The position numbers and the translations under genes are program-made. The notes below the pieces were generated by a model. It was not told the origin of the DNA. It searched no databases and worked only from the letters and a program-made list of their open reading frames with translations. This document shows positions 48,501-54,327 of a stretch of DNA of 64,000 nt, piece by piece. The stretch is from positions 21,377,435 through 21,441,434 of the forward strand of contig CM034389.1 of the NCBI GenBank assembly GCA_019925095.2. Direction: 5' to 3'. This DNA is from Dendrolimus kikuchii. Taxonomy: Eukaryota; Arthropoda; Insecta; Lepidoptera; Lasiocampidae. Each line of letters opens with the position of its first letter. The first letter of the stretch is position 1.

Positions 48501-49884
48501 GTTTTAGTTTTCATCAAAATCGGCCCCGATACTTATTTGAGAATTTTTCACTGAATGAGTTTTGGATTTGACCATGGATTCCCACTTGAAAAATTCACCC
48601 TCTATATTGGCATGTTCTATAGCACAAGATCCTGAGTAAATAAATAAACATAAAGTACTAAGTATAATCAATTTCGTTCGCATAGTGTTTAATTTATATA
48701 AGAATTAATTGACAATATATTCACCGTGTAGAATACTTAAAATGTCATAATAATATTTTACTATTTAGTCGAATATCGTGTAAATATCGTTAGTTTAGAA
48801 TTTAGACTCCCTTCGCTTGTATACCAAAACTTCAGATTCGCTCCAATTATTTGAGATTAAAAATATCCTACTTCGTCCCCATTATCTAAACACTCCCAGA
48901 AATCCTACAAAATTGTCTAAATTTCAAAAAACATGAAATTAGTTAATTAGTAGTAATAGGTAGTTAGTTAGTTAAAAATTAGTTTAGGCCAACTCTAGAC
49001 CACATGCAGACAAACTTTAATGAACGCTAAAACATTATTTAAAAATCGGTCTACGGTAGAGTAGTTCGAAACAAATTGTTGCTATTGCTAAATAAGAATA
49101 TCATATCCGTTACATAATCTGTAATGATTTTTTTAATAATCAGTTCATTCTTAAGATCGTGAAGAAGAAACAAAAATTTAAACACAGTCATCAGAGCGTA
49201 ATAAATAACCAGACTACCAGAATAAATAGTAATAATTAATCAACCAGATTTGTGAAGAGAATCTAGACTTAGATATTTTCACGTATCCTTTGCGGAAGTT
49301 CGTATCAAGGGCATTGAAGACTCAGCTCTAGACTAAGGATAAGGTTACATTGTCACTTTAGTTATAAGACTGTTATCACATTATAATTTAATTGAATTAA
49401 TAAAAAATGCAGAACCTTGCTGTGGTATTTCATCTAAAAAAAAAGATATATCTAACATGTTTAGTTTTTCAATGGACAAAATTAAATAAATACTCTTGAC
49501 ATCGTGTAGTTTAGAATAGAATATTCTCTATTGCACACTACGTTATAGTATAATTTTATACATATAATCGTAACGATAAGACATAGGCGGTCTTATCGCT
49601 GGGAGCGATTTCTTCCAGATAACTTTTAGTTTAATAAACTGTTCCATTATTAATGAAACCGATAAAGCTTGCTATATCAGGGTTGCAACTTAGGGCCTAC
49701 CAAATCAACACTTACATCAGTGTTACTTACGTACCTTAGTTCCGTGGTAATCATCGACGACGCTCTCGTCCCGCCGCGCAACTGGGTAGTCGAAGATCAT
49801 GCTGCTCTGCGGCGATGTGGATATGCAGGCGAGCTGCAACAACACACACACCGCCATGAAACCGACATACTTGAACGCGTGCAT
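15526..49884 (-). CDS. prolyl endopeptidase (prolyl oligopeptidase, S9A), complete gene of 15 exons with N-terminal signal-like extension
   Basis: The enzyme is a serine peptidase that cleaves short peptides after proline. Fifteen exons join with GT/AG borders and unbroken phase into 2205 nt, or 734 residues and TAA. The known family is about 710 residues, and the extra ~25 lie at the N-terminus. Residues 7-20 are hydrophobic ([14 protein letters not shown]), so exon 1 looks like a signal peptide. Met29 aligns with the start of the usual cytosolic form. Residues ~98-452 should form the beta-propeller gate, and the remainder the alpha/beta-hydrolase domain. The nucleophile Ser579 sits in GGSNGG, Asp666 in TADHDDRV and His704 in KAGHGGGKP. 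Arg668, Trp620, Tyr624, Tyr498 and Phe501 match the known pocket and oxyanion residues (pig numbering plus 25). The introns are full of transposon relics. The protein looks intact and active. Confidence 0.95.
15660..15845 (+). mobile_element. tRNA-derived SINE family G, copy 1
   Basis: It begins ctctgtggttgagcggg and has a B-box-like ggctccgattgc. It continues with the shared body (ctgggatcggcccctgagtg, attacccataacacaagcg). The same unit recurs at 33722-33895 and, reversed, at 58622-58790. It lies in POP intron 14. Confidence 0.75.
16036..16223 (-). CDS. prolyl endopeptidase exon 14, residues 651-713, catalytic Asp and His
   Basis: The acceptor is CATCGTGCAG and the donor GATC|GTGAGT. It encodes [19 protein letters not shown], then [15 protein letters not shown]. 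Asp666 is the GAC at 16177-16179, and His704 the CAC at 16063-16065. Arg668 follows Asp666 as in the family. The GC-rich exon makes long shadow frames on the + strand. Confidence 0.97.
16321..16460. repeat. tandem duplication with 70-bp period
   Basis: ttaatattctcgctatcg followed by gacattgacaa starts at 16321 and again at 16391. The two units have diverged by several substitutions. It runs into the family B foldback. Confidence 0.75.
16367..16571. mobile_element. foldback MITE, family B, with internal expansion
   Basis: The left end gtggttcctatgtcttcc faces ataaaggaaccggccg. The core shares cggttaaaatttgacataa-like and aaaattcaaccgatgg blocks with the other copies. It is longer than the 13500 copy because of the tandem duplication at its left end. 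Confidence 0.65.
16742..16858 (+). mobile_element. LINE polyprotein fragment
   Basis: A 38-codon frame reads [20 protein letters not shown], then [13 protein letters not shown] and a stop, with a further open stretch beyond. The [11 protein letters not shown] and PPRPPWR motifs resemble a region of non-LTR retrotransposon polyproteins. It is a short relic in POP intron 13. Confidence 0.45.
17085..17224 (-). CDS. prolyl endopeptidase exon 13, residues 604-651
   Basis: The acceptor is GTTTGGCAG and the donor TGAAA|GTGAGT. It encodes [20 protein letters not shown], then [16 protein letters not shown]. Trp620 and Tyr624 match the known S1-pocket and substrate-contact residues. Confidence 0.96.
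17860..18190. mobile_element. foldback element
   Basis: Arms with ttggttgaatcaaccgaagtgatc and atgtaaacataaacttgaat (about 17895-17950) face attaagattatgtttatatgg and atcactttgttgattta (about 18040-18090). Related pieces, with the ttgaatcattcaatg and gacatatctttcaa-like blocks, appear at 24060-24190, 28530-28562 with 29030-29130, and 52235-52400. Confidence 0.55.
18243..18292. repeat. perfect 25-bp tandem duplication
   Basis: The unit starting gcagataggatgggttatcc occurs at 18243-18267 and, identically, at 18268-18292. Confidence 0.9.
18502..18714 (-). CDS. prolyl endopeptidase exon 12, residues 533-604, catalytic serine
   Basis: The acceptor is CGTTTGCAG-like (CTTGCAG) and the donor TCGG|GTGAGT. 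It encodes [17 protein letters not shown], then [20 protein letters not shown]. The nucleophile Ser579 is the TCC codon at 18576-18578, in the GGSNGG elbow. Confidence 0.97.
18763..18880 (-). repeat. LINE 3'-end fragment (family F)
   Basis: On the - strand it reads gaagaaatcgctctaagcg, ataagtccgcctattg, then ends AATAAAGTATC. The same tail lies at 29173-29296, 44365-44500, 49512-49625 and, on the + strand, 43925-44038. Confidence 0.7.
19068..19459 (+). mobile_element. 5'-truncated solo LTR
   Basis: It is colinear with the more complete LTR at 32462-32907 and ends with the same gagtcctgcaactcgtaaca. No primer-binding site or internal retroelement coding lies next to it. Confidence 0.7.
19476..19650 (-). 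mobile_element. non-LTR retrotransposon C-terminal fragment
   Basis: On the - strand it reads [20 protein letters not shown], then [19 protein letters not shown]. This resembles the C-terminal end of CR1/Jockey-type reverse transcriptases, a family assignment from motif memory. It meets another fragment head to head. Confidence 0.55.
19632..19866 (+). mobile_element. non-LTR retrotransposon C-terminal zinc-knuckle-like fragment
   Basis: The + strand reads [20 protein letters not shown], then [19 protein letters not shown]. The C-x2-C...H...C pattern is that of the Cys/His cluster at the end of non-LTR polyproteins. It abuts the opposite-strand fragment ending at about 19650. Confidence 0.55.
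19965..20282 (-). mobile_element. SINE-like family C, copy 1, with 15-bp target-site duplication
   Basis: The 318-bp element is bracketed by CGAATAAAATGAAAT at 19950-19964 and again, exactly, at 20283-20297. On the - strand it starts ggagtttttggcgggaactg and ends A-rich. No A or B box of a tRNA gene and no coding frame is visible. A colinear copy lies at 36731-37046. Confidence 0.88.
20807..20955 (-). CDS. prolyl endopeptidase exon 11, residues 484-533
   Basis: It encodes [19 protein letters not shown], then [15 protein letters not shown]. It contains Tyr498 (oxyanion) and Phe501 (substrate pocket). The donor is GAGG|GTGAGA. The acceptor, GTATTGAAG, follows an AT-rich stretch without a good pyrimidine tract. 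It is the only AG that keeps phase and matches the family here. Confidence 0.9.
21330..21627. mobile_element. MITE with ttaattacgtgag inverted ends
   Basis: cgattaattacgtgag at the left faces ctcacgtaattaacggacagcccctta at the right. Sub-terminal cacgtaatttttt and attacgtggaaat blocks lie inside. The core is non-coding. Confidence 0.6.
21884..22041. mobile_element. 158-bp MITE, copy 2, with TA target duplication
   Basis: It is nearly identical to 773-927, with a few substitutions and small indels. TA lies at 21882-21883 and 22042-22043. The left TIR is ATTGGACGTAGTTTAGCAGA, and the right TIR has one change. It is in POP intron 10. Confidence 0.85.
22213..22326 (-). CDS. prolyl endopeptidase exon 10, residues 446-483
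   Basis: The acceptor is GTATTTCAG and the donor AAAG|GTATGT. It encodes [19 protein letters not shown], then [16 protein letters not shown]. The last block is the first strand of the catalytic domain after the propeller. Confidence 0.95.
22530..22655 (+). repeat. family A, worn partial copy
   Basis: It carries gttgcaaatatccatagacg, accgctttccatcaggtgg and gccgtttgcctgtctgctga, then an A-rich tail with caataaaataaaat. Confidence 0.7.
23704..23889 (-). CDS. prolyl endopeptidase exon 9, residues 384-445
   Basis: The acceptor is AATTTCCAG and the donor CACC|GTAAGT. It encodes [20 protein letters not shown], then [15 protein letters not shown] and [12 protein letters not shown]. This is the last propeller blade before the chain returns to the hydrolase domain. 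The exon is GC-rich, so other frames on both strands are open by chance. Confidence 0.96.
24731..24811 (-). CDS. prolyl endopeptidase exon 8, residues 357-383
   Basis: The acceptor is ATGTTTCAG and the donor TAAA|GTAAGT. It encodes [13 protein letters not shown], then [12 protein letters not shown]. It has 27 codons in phase 0. Confidence 0.93.
25051..25367 (+). repeat. family A, near-complete copy
   Basis: It runs from tttatccgtgcaggaacgg through tacaatttcctgcggcc, ggtggtagggtatttgctcg and gtgggccgtctgcctg to caataaaaaaaag. It serves as the reference copy for length (about 317 bp) and orientation. Confidence 0.85.
25582..25656. mobile_element. foldback element
   Basis: gatcacggaagacaaagatg (arm to 25603) faces gacatctgtcttccgtgatc at 25637-25656, differing by a two-base indel. 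Related single arms lie near 2310-2355 and 58330-58400, with aactttaacaatactcattg. Confidence 0.65.
26459..26578 (-). CDS. prolyl endopeptidase exon 7, residues 317-356
   Basis: The acceptor is GGTTTTCAG and the donor ACCT|GTAAGT. It encodes [20 protein letters not shown], then [14 protein letters not shown]. It has exactly 40 codons in phase 0. Confidence 0.94.
27340..27600. repeat. dispersed repeat shared with 48330-48600 and, in part, 23500-23650
   Basis: Shared blocks include atttttcaaaatctaatta, aaaatcggcc and a terminal stretch with tcacc before tatat. The class is not recognised. No coding is seen. Confidence 0.5.
27668..27827 (-). CDS. prolyl endopeptidase exon 6, residues 263-316
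   Basis: The acceptor is TTTAAACAG and the donor CGAG|GTAAAT. It encodes [16 protein letters not shown], then NLLFFADLS and [13 protein letters not shown]. This is propeller sequence, recognised by phase continuity and similarity. Confidence 0.9.
28565..29014. mobile_element. 450-bp GC-rich MITE
   Basis: tacacactacgccggc at the left faces gccggcatagtgtgtaa at the right. Matching sub-terminal blocks are gggtatgccgccaac and gttggcggtatgccc. It interrupts a foldback whose halves remain at about 28530-28562 and 29020-29130. Confidence 0.7.
29173..29296 (-). repeat. LINE 3'-end fragment (family F)
   Basis: On the - strand it carries aagaaattgctattagcg and ataaaatcggcggtttt-like sequence, and ends AATAAAGAATATTC. 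Confidence 0.65.
29387..29529 (-). CDS. prolyl endopeptidase exon 5, residues 216-263
   Basis: The acceptor is ATTCTGCAG and the donor GGAT|GTGAGT. It encodes [17 protein letters not shown], then [14 protein letters not shown] and EFPEEPLWR. The open frame continuing upstream is intron read-through. Confidence 0.94.
30470..30543 (+). repeat. LINE-like 3' tail (TTTCGCATTTAGAATATTAAATAGGGAT variant)
   Basis: agtttttccgtgaaagcatg, a cagac stretch and acttactttcgcatttagaa match the tail family at 376-458. Confidence 0.5.
30576..30693 (+). repeat. family A, partial diverged copy
   Basis: It carries gttgtaaacgtttatagatg, acgataaccactctccatga and ggttgtctgtctgacgg, and ends caataaaaaatatt. Confidence 0.6.
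30970..31115. repeat. 9-bp minisatellite, consensus GTGGACCCA
   Basis: About sixteen imperfect units with gtggacccagtggatccagt phrases alternate with gtggtcaaa and gtggacaaa. Both strands stay open because the period is a multiple of three. They read VDPVDK-like on + and GSTGST-like on -. It lies in POP intron 4 among LINE tails. Confidence 0.85.
31380..31481 (+). repeat. LINE-like 3' tail with (CAGA)n
   Basis: It reads gagtttcagccaaatcggtc, agtagtttttacgtgaaa, a cagacagacagacaga run and acttttcgcatttataatatt-like tail sequence. Degenerate upstream copies of the same unit run from about 30860. Confidence 0.55.
31668..32063 (-). mobile_element. PIF/Harbinger-like transposase N-terminal relic
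   Basis: A - strand frame (31738-32049) contains [20 protein letters not shown], then [11 protein letters not shown] run of leucines followed by basic residues and RRFW is typical of the N-terminus of insect Harbinger transposases. This is recalled from family knowledge and could not be searched. The rest of the transposase is absent. Confidence 0.45.
32462..32907 (+). mobile_element. solo LTR, 446 bp
   Basis: It starts TGTTACGACCGAATGCCGAC and ends with ctcgtaaca, giving the TG...CA ends TGTTAC/GTAACA. AATAAA-like sequence lies inside (ctaataaattctatag). The second copy, 19068-19459, lacks the first ~90 bp. No flanking duplication was clear, so it is probably old. Confidence 0.75.
33610..33692 (-). 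CDS. prolyl endopeptidase exon 4, residues 188-215
   Basis: The acceptor is ATTTGCAG and the donor TTCG|GTAAGT. This short exon reads [18 protein letters not shown], then [10 protein letters not shown]. It was found by phase and family similarity because it is too short to stand out as an open frame. Confidence 0.93.
33722..33895 (+). mobile_element. tRNA-derived SINE family G, copy 2
   Basis: ctgtggttgagcgggtctaa is an A-box-like start, and ggttcggttcc a good B box. The body is shared with 15660-15845 up to attacccataacacaagcg. Confidence 0.8.
33931..34236 (-). repeat. family A, near-complete copy
   Basis: It begins as a T-run on the + strand and ends at gttcttgcacggatt. It is colinear with the reverse of 25051-25367. 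Confidence 0.8.
34568..34755 (-). CDS. prolyl endopeptidase exon 3, residues 125-188
   Basis: The acceptor is TATTTCCAG and the donor ACGG|GTGAGT. It reads [24 protein letters not shown] and [14 protein letters not shown], typical propeller-blade sequence of the family. It starts by completing Asn125. Confidence 0.96.
34783..34905 (-). repeat. family A, partial copy
   Basis: It contains cacctgatggaaagcgatta and caatggacatttgtagcg, the tail-side half of the family. Confidence 0.65.
35810..36033 (-). CDS. prolyl endopeptidase exon 2, residues 51-125
   Basis: The acceptor is TTATTACAG and the donor AAAA|GTAAGT. It encodes the conserved [41 protein letters not shown] and TGLQNQ blocks. These cover the N-terminal part of the hydrolase domain and the first propeller strand. 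The phase-2 end joins exon 3. Confidence 0.96.
36600..37570 (+). repeat. ~650-bp non-coding element (interrupted), sister of 61725-62270
   Basis: Both copies run colinearly through aactttactgtttcttgttc-like, cagcaaaacata, gatgcgatcgcag, ttatcgggataaaaagtat and tcagtagttgtcacgtgat-like blocks. This copy is split at 36731-37046 by a SINE-like insertion. The class is unclear (decayed LINE or Helitron-like). Confidence 0.65.
36731..37046 (-). mobile_element. SINE-like family C, copy 2, with 13-bp target-site duplication
   Basis: CCTGATTTGAAGT at 36718-36730 is repeated exactly at 37047-37059, bracketing a 316-bp insert. On the - strand the insert starts agtttttggcgggaactgaa and ends in a run of A. 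The host repeat resumes cleanly on the other side. It is colinear with 19965-20282. Confidence 0.92.
38600..38694 (+). repeat. LINE-like 3' tail
   Basis: gtgacttttccatgataacg, acagacagagtt and cctttcgcatttataatatt match the tail family of 376-458. Confidence 0.5.
41925..42575. mobile_element. GC-rich transposon-derived segment with (TAA)n border
   Basis: A (aat)n array at about 41925-41940 borders 600 bp of markedly GC-richer sequence that ends at aataataataaaatcttt. Open frames on both strands have no recognisable domain. The composition and simple-repeat borders suggest the 3' part of a non-LTR element on the - strand. Confidence 0.4.
43925..44038 (+). repeat. LINE 3'-end fragment (family F), + orientation
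   Basis: ggcctggaagagatcgcgct, tagcgataaggctgccc and a tail acacaataaaga give the forward version of the fragment seen reversed elsewhere. Confidence 0.7.
44365..44500 (-). repeat. LINE 3'-end fragment (family F)
   Basis: tagatatataactctttatt at the left and agcgatcttttccaggcaac at the right match 4062-4200 and 18763-18880. Confidence 0.6.
44871..45170 (-). repeat. family A, near-complete copy
   Basis: It contains caacagacaggcatacggcc, gaagcggttaccatcgccta, ccaggggtggtagccattc and tccgttcctacacgg. It is in POP intron 1. Confidence 0.8.
46331..46648 (-). repeat. family A, near-complete copy
   Basis: A T-run and attgcaggagatcagcagg at the left, and tctccgttcctgcacggat at the right. It is close to the 25051-25367 copy in length and content. 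Confidence 0.85.
47128..47265. mobile_element. foldback MITE, family B, diverged
   Basis: tattcctataccctgctatt and tcttaccattggtac face cagtaataagacaaacgaac and aagatataggaacctgcc. Confidence 0.5.
47412..47660 (-). repeat. repeat family J, copy 2 (inverted to 5330-5570)
   Basis: gtgcccgcgacgttgtccgc, ttttgaaacattcttcattgg-like and gcgcgttcaatcaaacaaac blocks are the reverse complement of the stau-intron copy. This one ends tatattagtataagatt. Confidence 0.7.
48330..48600. repeat. dispersed repeat shared with 27340-27600
   Basis: gacattcctttacaaaaa, ccggttcgcttcctgatcag and atttttcaaaaatctaatta correspond to the other copy. It is unclassified. Confidence 0.5.
49512..49625 (-). repeat. LINE 3'-end fragment (family F)
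   Basis: tagaatagaatattctctat at the left, then cggtcttatcgctgggagcg and atttcttccagataact. It lies 110 bp downstream of POP exon 1. Confidence 0.7.
49735..49884 (-). CDS. prolyl endopeptidase exon 1, residues 1-50, signal-like N-terminus
   Basis: The ATG at 49882-49884 (A at -3) opens 50 codons to the donor AAG|GTACGT. Residues 1-6 are short and basic (MHAFKY), 7-20 are hydrophobic, and small or polar residues follow (ISTSPQSS). This is the n-, h- and c-region layout of a secretory signal, with cleavage likely near 20-24. Residues 29-50 ([12 protein letters not shown], then DDYHGTK) align with the normal start of cytosolic prolyl oligopeptidases. Met29 (49798-49800) also has A at -3, so a second product without the signal is possible. 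Confidence 0.9.
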
Positions 49885-49897
49885 AGTAAACCTCGCG

Positions 49898-49951
49898 CGT
49901 GCAACACTGCGTGGTAACTGGCTTCGCTTGGCAAAAGCAACGATTTATATA
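49898..49951 (-). promoter_or_regulatory. candidate core promoter of the prolyl endopeptidase gene
   Basis: On the - strand TATATAAA (complement of 49944-49951) lies about 35-40 bases upstream of a CAGT-containing initiator-like site (complement of 49905-49910). That site lies about 21-26 bases before the ATG. It would give a very short 5'UTR. No upstream splice acceptor with a pyrimidine tract is visible. Confidence 0.45.
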
Positions 49952-51530
49952 TTCAAATATTAATCCACAACCGGTACGACGTGTTTATTGTCTACGAACT
50001 AATAACTATGTAGCCGCACAAAAAGTCATGAAAACATTTAAAAAAAGACGTTGCAGTCAATGACACCGCTGAATCTCGTTGTCATCTTCTGCCTACAAGC
50101 AGCGTTTGTTATGTAGTCAAAGGCCAGTATTGTACCTACTATTATAAGCAAAAAGTTGTTTAATGACTGGACTCGGCAGCTAGAGGTATTTCAAAGAATA
50201 TTGACAATAACTTATTTCTAGACTTCCGATACTTAAATGTAAAAAAGAAACCCTAAAGCAGATATTAGACTGTTTATACCAAATTGAATCAGTTTGGTTG
50301 ATAATCTTAACTAGGTATGCCATGCCGACTCTGTGGTATGTACGCGAGCATACGGCTATCAAAATTAGTTTTATTCAAATAGGACGTCATGGGAGAAATT
50401 ACGTAAATAGAGAAATAAACATCTTGATTTCAAATATATGACTGTTACTAAACAGTAACAGGATTAAATATATTTTTAAATAATTAAAATTAATATTTAT
50501 TTAGTAGGAAAATTTACGATAACGCTACAAATTACACGTTTTATGGATGTGTCAGCCATACCGTCCTGTTTCAAATACTTTAGTTCGCGAAAACACTAGG
50601 GATTGTGATCTGAGATCGATTAATCAAAGAATCGATATTTCACCCTATAAAATCGATATTCGATGAACTCAAACATGGGCTAGCCTTACATGCCTCTAAA
50701 GAGCTCATCAAGACGAGTTAATACCAAGTACCCAGTTGGTGTCGTTAGTTGTTATGCTCTATTCTTCATAATTTTATCAGCTGATATTGATAACCGAAAA
50801 TGGTGATCAAATGACATTTATAAATTATGACAGCTGACTACTGCCGACAATTAAACAGCGGGTTTTTTTAAAAGGCACTGCTGAAGAAATAAAATTAAGA
50901 ACCCGATTCCAGCGCCACCTACCGGGTCCAAATTTGCCAATTCCCAACGGTTTTTGATTAAAATCGGTCAAATTAATTTATACTAATAAATAAAATTGAA
51001 GAGTCCGTTTGAGTGAGTTTAAGAGAGTGAGAGTGCTCAAATCTTTTTGACTGACCTATTTATTGTCTTAATACCTCGAAAAATTAATTAAAATATCTAA
51101 AGTAAAATTATATCTGTGATGTCACATGAAGGCCGAGAGTTTTATTGTGTCGTAGTTATTTACTAGCTTTTACTTCTTCGCTGGCTTACAACAACAGTAC
51201 TTTTTTCCGGGATGAAAGGTACCCTATCTTTCTCAGTACACCTAACAATCTGTGTGCAAAATTTCAAGAAGATTAGTTTAGTGGAGTATAGAGCGAGAAC
51301 AATTATAAATCAAATATACGAACTCACTACTCCATGGTACACATCTAACGAAAAAAGTTTTTCATTTAATCTCTAAAACTCGGGACATGGCTATGTGCTG
51401 AGTTTCCTTCACCTCTTTCTCTTTAATAAAGAAATAAAAAGCTACGTGTTTGTAATCTTTGATTTTTTGTATTTGTTGATATTACGTCATTTTCTACTGA
51501 CATGAACAAAAAAAGTCTATTTATCATCAC

Positions 51531-51707
51531 GTTCACTCAATAGCCATGATGTATAAGAGTATTGTGGGATCATCTGCTCCTCGTGAGCGCCTTTTTTTGA
51601 TTGCTGACAACATCGCAAGTGATGAGCGGAACCGCTTGGATCCCAGTAACTTGACAGACTTGTTTTTAAAAAGCTTAGATATAGATATTAAGCATTGGGA
51701 ACCATAA
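51531..51707 (+). mobile_element. hAT transposase C-terminal (dimerisation) relic
   Basis: An open stretch ending TAA at 51705-51707 reads IVGSSAPRERLFLIADNIAS, then DERNRLDPSNLTDLFLKSL. The SSAPRERLF...A.NI..DERNRL pattern is that of the hAT C-terminal dimerisation region. Nothing of the catalytic part is adjacent. Confidence 0.65.
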
Positions 51708-52506
51708 GCTACATTATCTGTTTTTTATTTGATTGTGATTTTTTTTGTATGTATGTTACCTGATTACTCGAAAACCCCCGGACCAATTTGAAAAAATCTT
51801 TTTTTGTTTGAAAGGCAGTGCTTTACATGTGGTCCCATTAAAATTTCATCAAAATCTGTTCGGTAGTTTCAGAGTTACAATTTGAAGTCGGTTTTTTGTT
51901 AAAATTATTAATGTAACAAATACATTTAGAAAATAAATGTCTTCTTTTATGCCTGATACTTTGATATGGTTATGAATAAATTGCAATGATCGAATTCCCT
52001 GAACTAAAAATTCCCTGATTTTACTACTAAGAGATCGTTTATTACGGTTTCTTTCTTGTTTTTCGTTAAATGGATTTATATTTATTATTATTTTATTTAT
52101 TTTTTCGGAAAGAATCACCATCCTTAGTAAAGACACCGCGGCTCGCATTCGTATCCTCACCTTCACATAACTTTATCATATATCGACAAATAATTATAAA
52201 TCTATCAATCATCTAAAGTGTATAACCGTACTGTTGTACGGTATTCAATGTATTGTATTCAATGGTATTTAATACTGTTGACTGTTGTATTAAATGCCAT
52301 TGAATAATTCAATTATATTTTTACATGAACCACGTTGGTTCATCATCCAAACAGACAAGTGAACTGTGTAATATTAGCTTTCATCTCACTCCTGTGTCTG
52401 TTTGCGTGCGTATTGATAAGGACCCAAAAGAAATTTAAAAGTTGATAAAGCACGTATTAAAAAAAAACTTACTATTCAAAACCAAAGCTTAACCCGCTTG
52501 ACTTTT

Positions 52507-52648
52507 ATGGCCGGTTCCTATATCTTACCTACCGTTCATTTGCCTTACTAAACTATCGGTTAAAATTTAACTTACCCTCCATAACAGTAATGTCAAAATT
52601 CAACCGATGGTAAAGCAATGGATAGTAAGATACGCGAACCGGCCATCA
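52507..52648. mobile_element. foldback MITE, family B, best copy
   Basis: atggccggttcctatatctt faces agatacgcgaaccggccat. The inner blocks cggttaaaattta and aaaattcaaccgatgg also pair. It lies just beyond the mariner's C-terminal end. Confidence 0.75.
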
Positions 52649-52737
52649 ATCAAATTGATATATTACTCTGTAAAAAAAATACCGGTAAAACGTCAATAAT
52701 ACACAAATGTTATATATTAATTATTATAATATAATAG

Positions 52738-54327
52738 TTATTCATTCAAATTTATTTTATCATCTTCAAAGTGTGCTCCTTCAGAAACGATACACTTAAG
52801 CCAAGGAATAATCCAATCATCAAAACATTCTTTAAACGATTTTTCCGGAATTGAGTTTAGTTCTTGTCGCGAAATCTCCTTAATTTTTTTTTTATACTGA
52901 ATAGGTTCGCGTTTGACTGACATTGCGCCTGACGTCAGGCGGAAATGCAGTCTAAAGTGGAGCACGCTTACCTAGAAGATACCTGTTCACGCGAGACTTG
53001 AGACACCTAGATTGTATTTCATATTTATGTCTTCTACCGAATGAAAATGGGTGCCACGAAGTGGTAATTTGAGTTTAGGAAAAAGAAAGAAGTCGGCTGG
53101 AGCCATATCTGGTGAATAAGGTGGTTGCTCGATGGTATTTGTTGAGTTTTTGGTCAAAAATTCGTTCCCAATGGTCTTGTGCGAAAGCGCATTATCGTGA
53201 TGCAAAATCCAATAATTTTCTTTCCACAAATCTGGCCTTTTTCGTCGAATTTGCTCTCTTAAACATTGCATAACGCTCAAATAATATACTTGATTGACCG
53301 TTTGATCTTCTGGTTAGAATTCCGAGTGCACAGCACTGCGATAGGGAAAGAAAAAAGTCAATATGACTTTAACTTTTGATCGACTTTGGCGTGGTTTGTT
53401 CGGTTTCGTTTAAGTTAGAATGCGCCATTCCGAAGCTTGTTGACTAGCTTGCACGTCAAACTCGTAAACGCACGTCTCGTCACCAGTGATTGCAAGCATT
53501 TCATGAATGTTGGGTTGGAATTGACTCGTTCTAGCATGTCCTCGGCGACTCTTATGCAATTGAGTTTTTGGAAAAAATTCAGGTATTTTGGGATTAGCCG
53601 AGCGGCAACATGTTCACAACCAAGTGATATTTAAAATGATACGGATCAACTTGTAATACACAGAAAGTTCAGCGGCTATTTCACTCAAACTTAAATGAGG
53701 ATTTTCAGTCACTATTTCCTTCACTTTTGCGATGTTAACTTCAATTATTATCCGTGCAGAAACGGAGAAAGAATACAATTTCCTGCGGCCGGGCGGCCTG
53801 TCGTAAGAGGCGACTTAACAACCCACAGCCAGGTGGTAGGGCATTTGCCCGACTGGATGGCTGCCACCCCTGGTCTAAAGTATGTTGCCATAACAACCTT
53901 GAGTTGTGTTCCGAGATTAGTGATCAGGTTCCAGTCCCCCTAAAGAGAGCAGTAGCGCATTTGTAGCACCTTTGGTGTTGGAAATGTCCATAGGCGATGG
54001 TAACCGCTTTCCATCAAGTGGGCCGTCTGCCTGTCTGCTGATCTGCAATAAAAAAAAAACTCGAAGACGTTGATGGCCTACCAGGGCGAGGCAAATCTTC
54101 CAGCATGTCTCTACCGCTTTGTACCATTCATAAACACGTGATATTGATAAAGCCTGTTCACCGTAAGCCTTCTGTAACATTTTCAGTGTCTCCGAACACA
54201 AAATTCCATTTCCGATGCAAAATTTAAGACTCTGTTCGATGTTTTTGTCCATTATGAAATTCACAATACACACTAGATATGATCTAACTAAAAACCGCAC
54301 AGTATTTGACCTAAATGACCAATGCAA
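52738..54327 (-). pseudogene. mariner transposase, broken and interrupted by a family A repeat
   Basis: The - strand carries a mariner-family (DD34D) transposase in pieces. The N-terminus starts at an ATG at 54252 (MDKNIEQSLKFCIGNG..., then SISRVYEWY). The family A repeat at 53748-54059 splits it. The middle (53281-53747) resumes with VKEIVTENPHLSLSEIA but has many frameshifts and stops. The C-terminal part has ILHHDNALSHK and PPYSPDMAPADFFLFPKL, then a piece ending DDKINLNE at 52738. The two visible catalytic Asp residues are present, with 33 residues between them by my count, one fewer than usual. It cannot encode an active protein. Inverted terminal repeats were not found with confidence. 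Confidence 0.88.
53748..54059 (+). repeat. family A copy nested in the mariner
   Basis: It runs from attatccgtgcagaaacgg to gatctgcaataaaaaaaaaa. The mariner reading continues on both sides, so this insertion is younger than the mariner. No convincing target-site duplication is visible. Confidence 0.88.

Larger units (their letters stand above)
36034..49734 (-). other. intron 1 of the prolyl endopeptidase gene (13.7 kb)
   Basis: It contains a repeat pair member (about 36600-37570) interrupted by SINE-like family C, a LINE-like tail (38600-38694), and decayed sequence with gcgccacctaccgggtc (40735-40840, also near 50920). It also holds a GC-rich TE segment with a (TAA)n border (41925-42575), LINE tails, two family A copies, a family B foldback and repeat J. 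Frames such as 38788-39168 (126 codons, +) have no recognisable domain. No exon of another gene is supported. Confidence 0.65.

Noticed and set aside
53437..53966. + strand frames over the mariner and family A
   Set aside because: They are antisense to the transposase remains or inside the family A repeat, whose copies all carry the same spurious frame.
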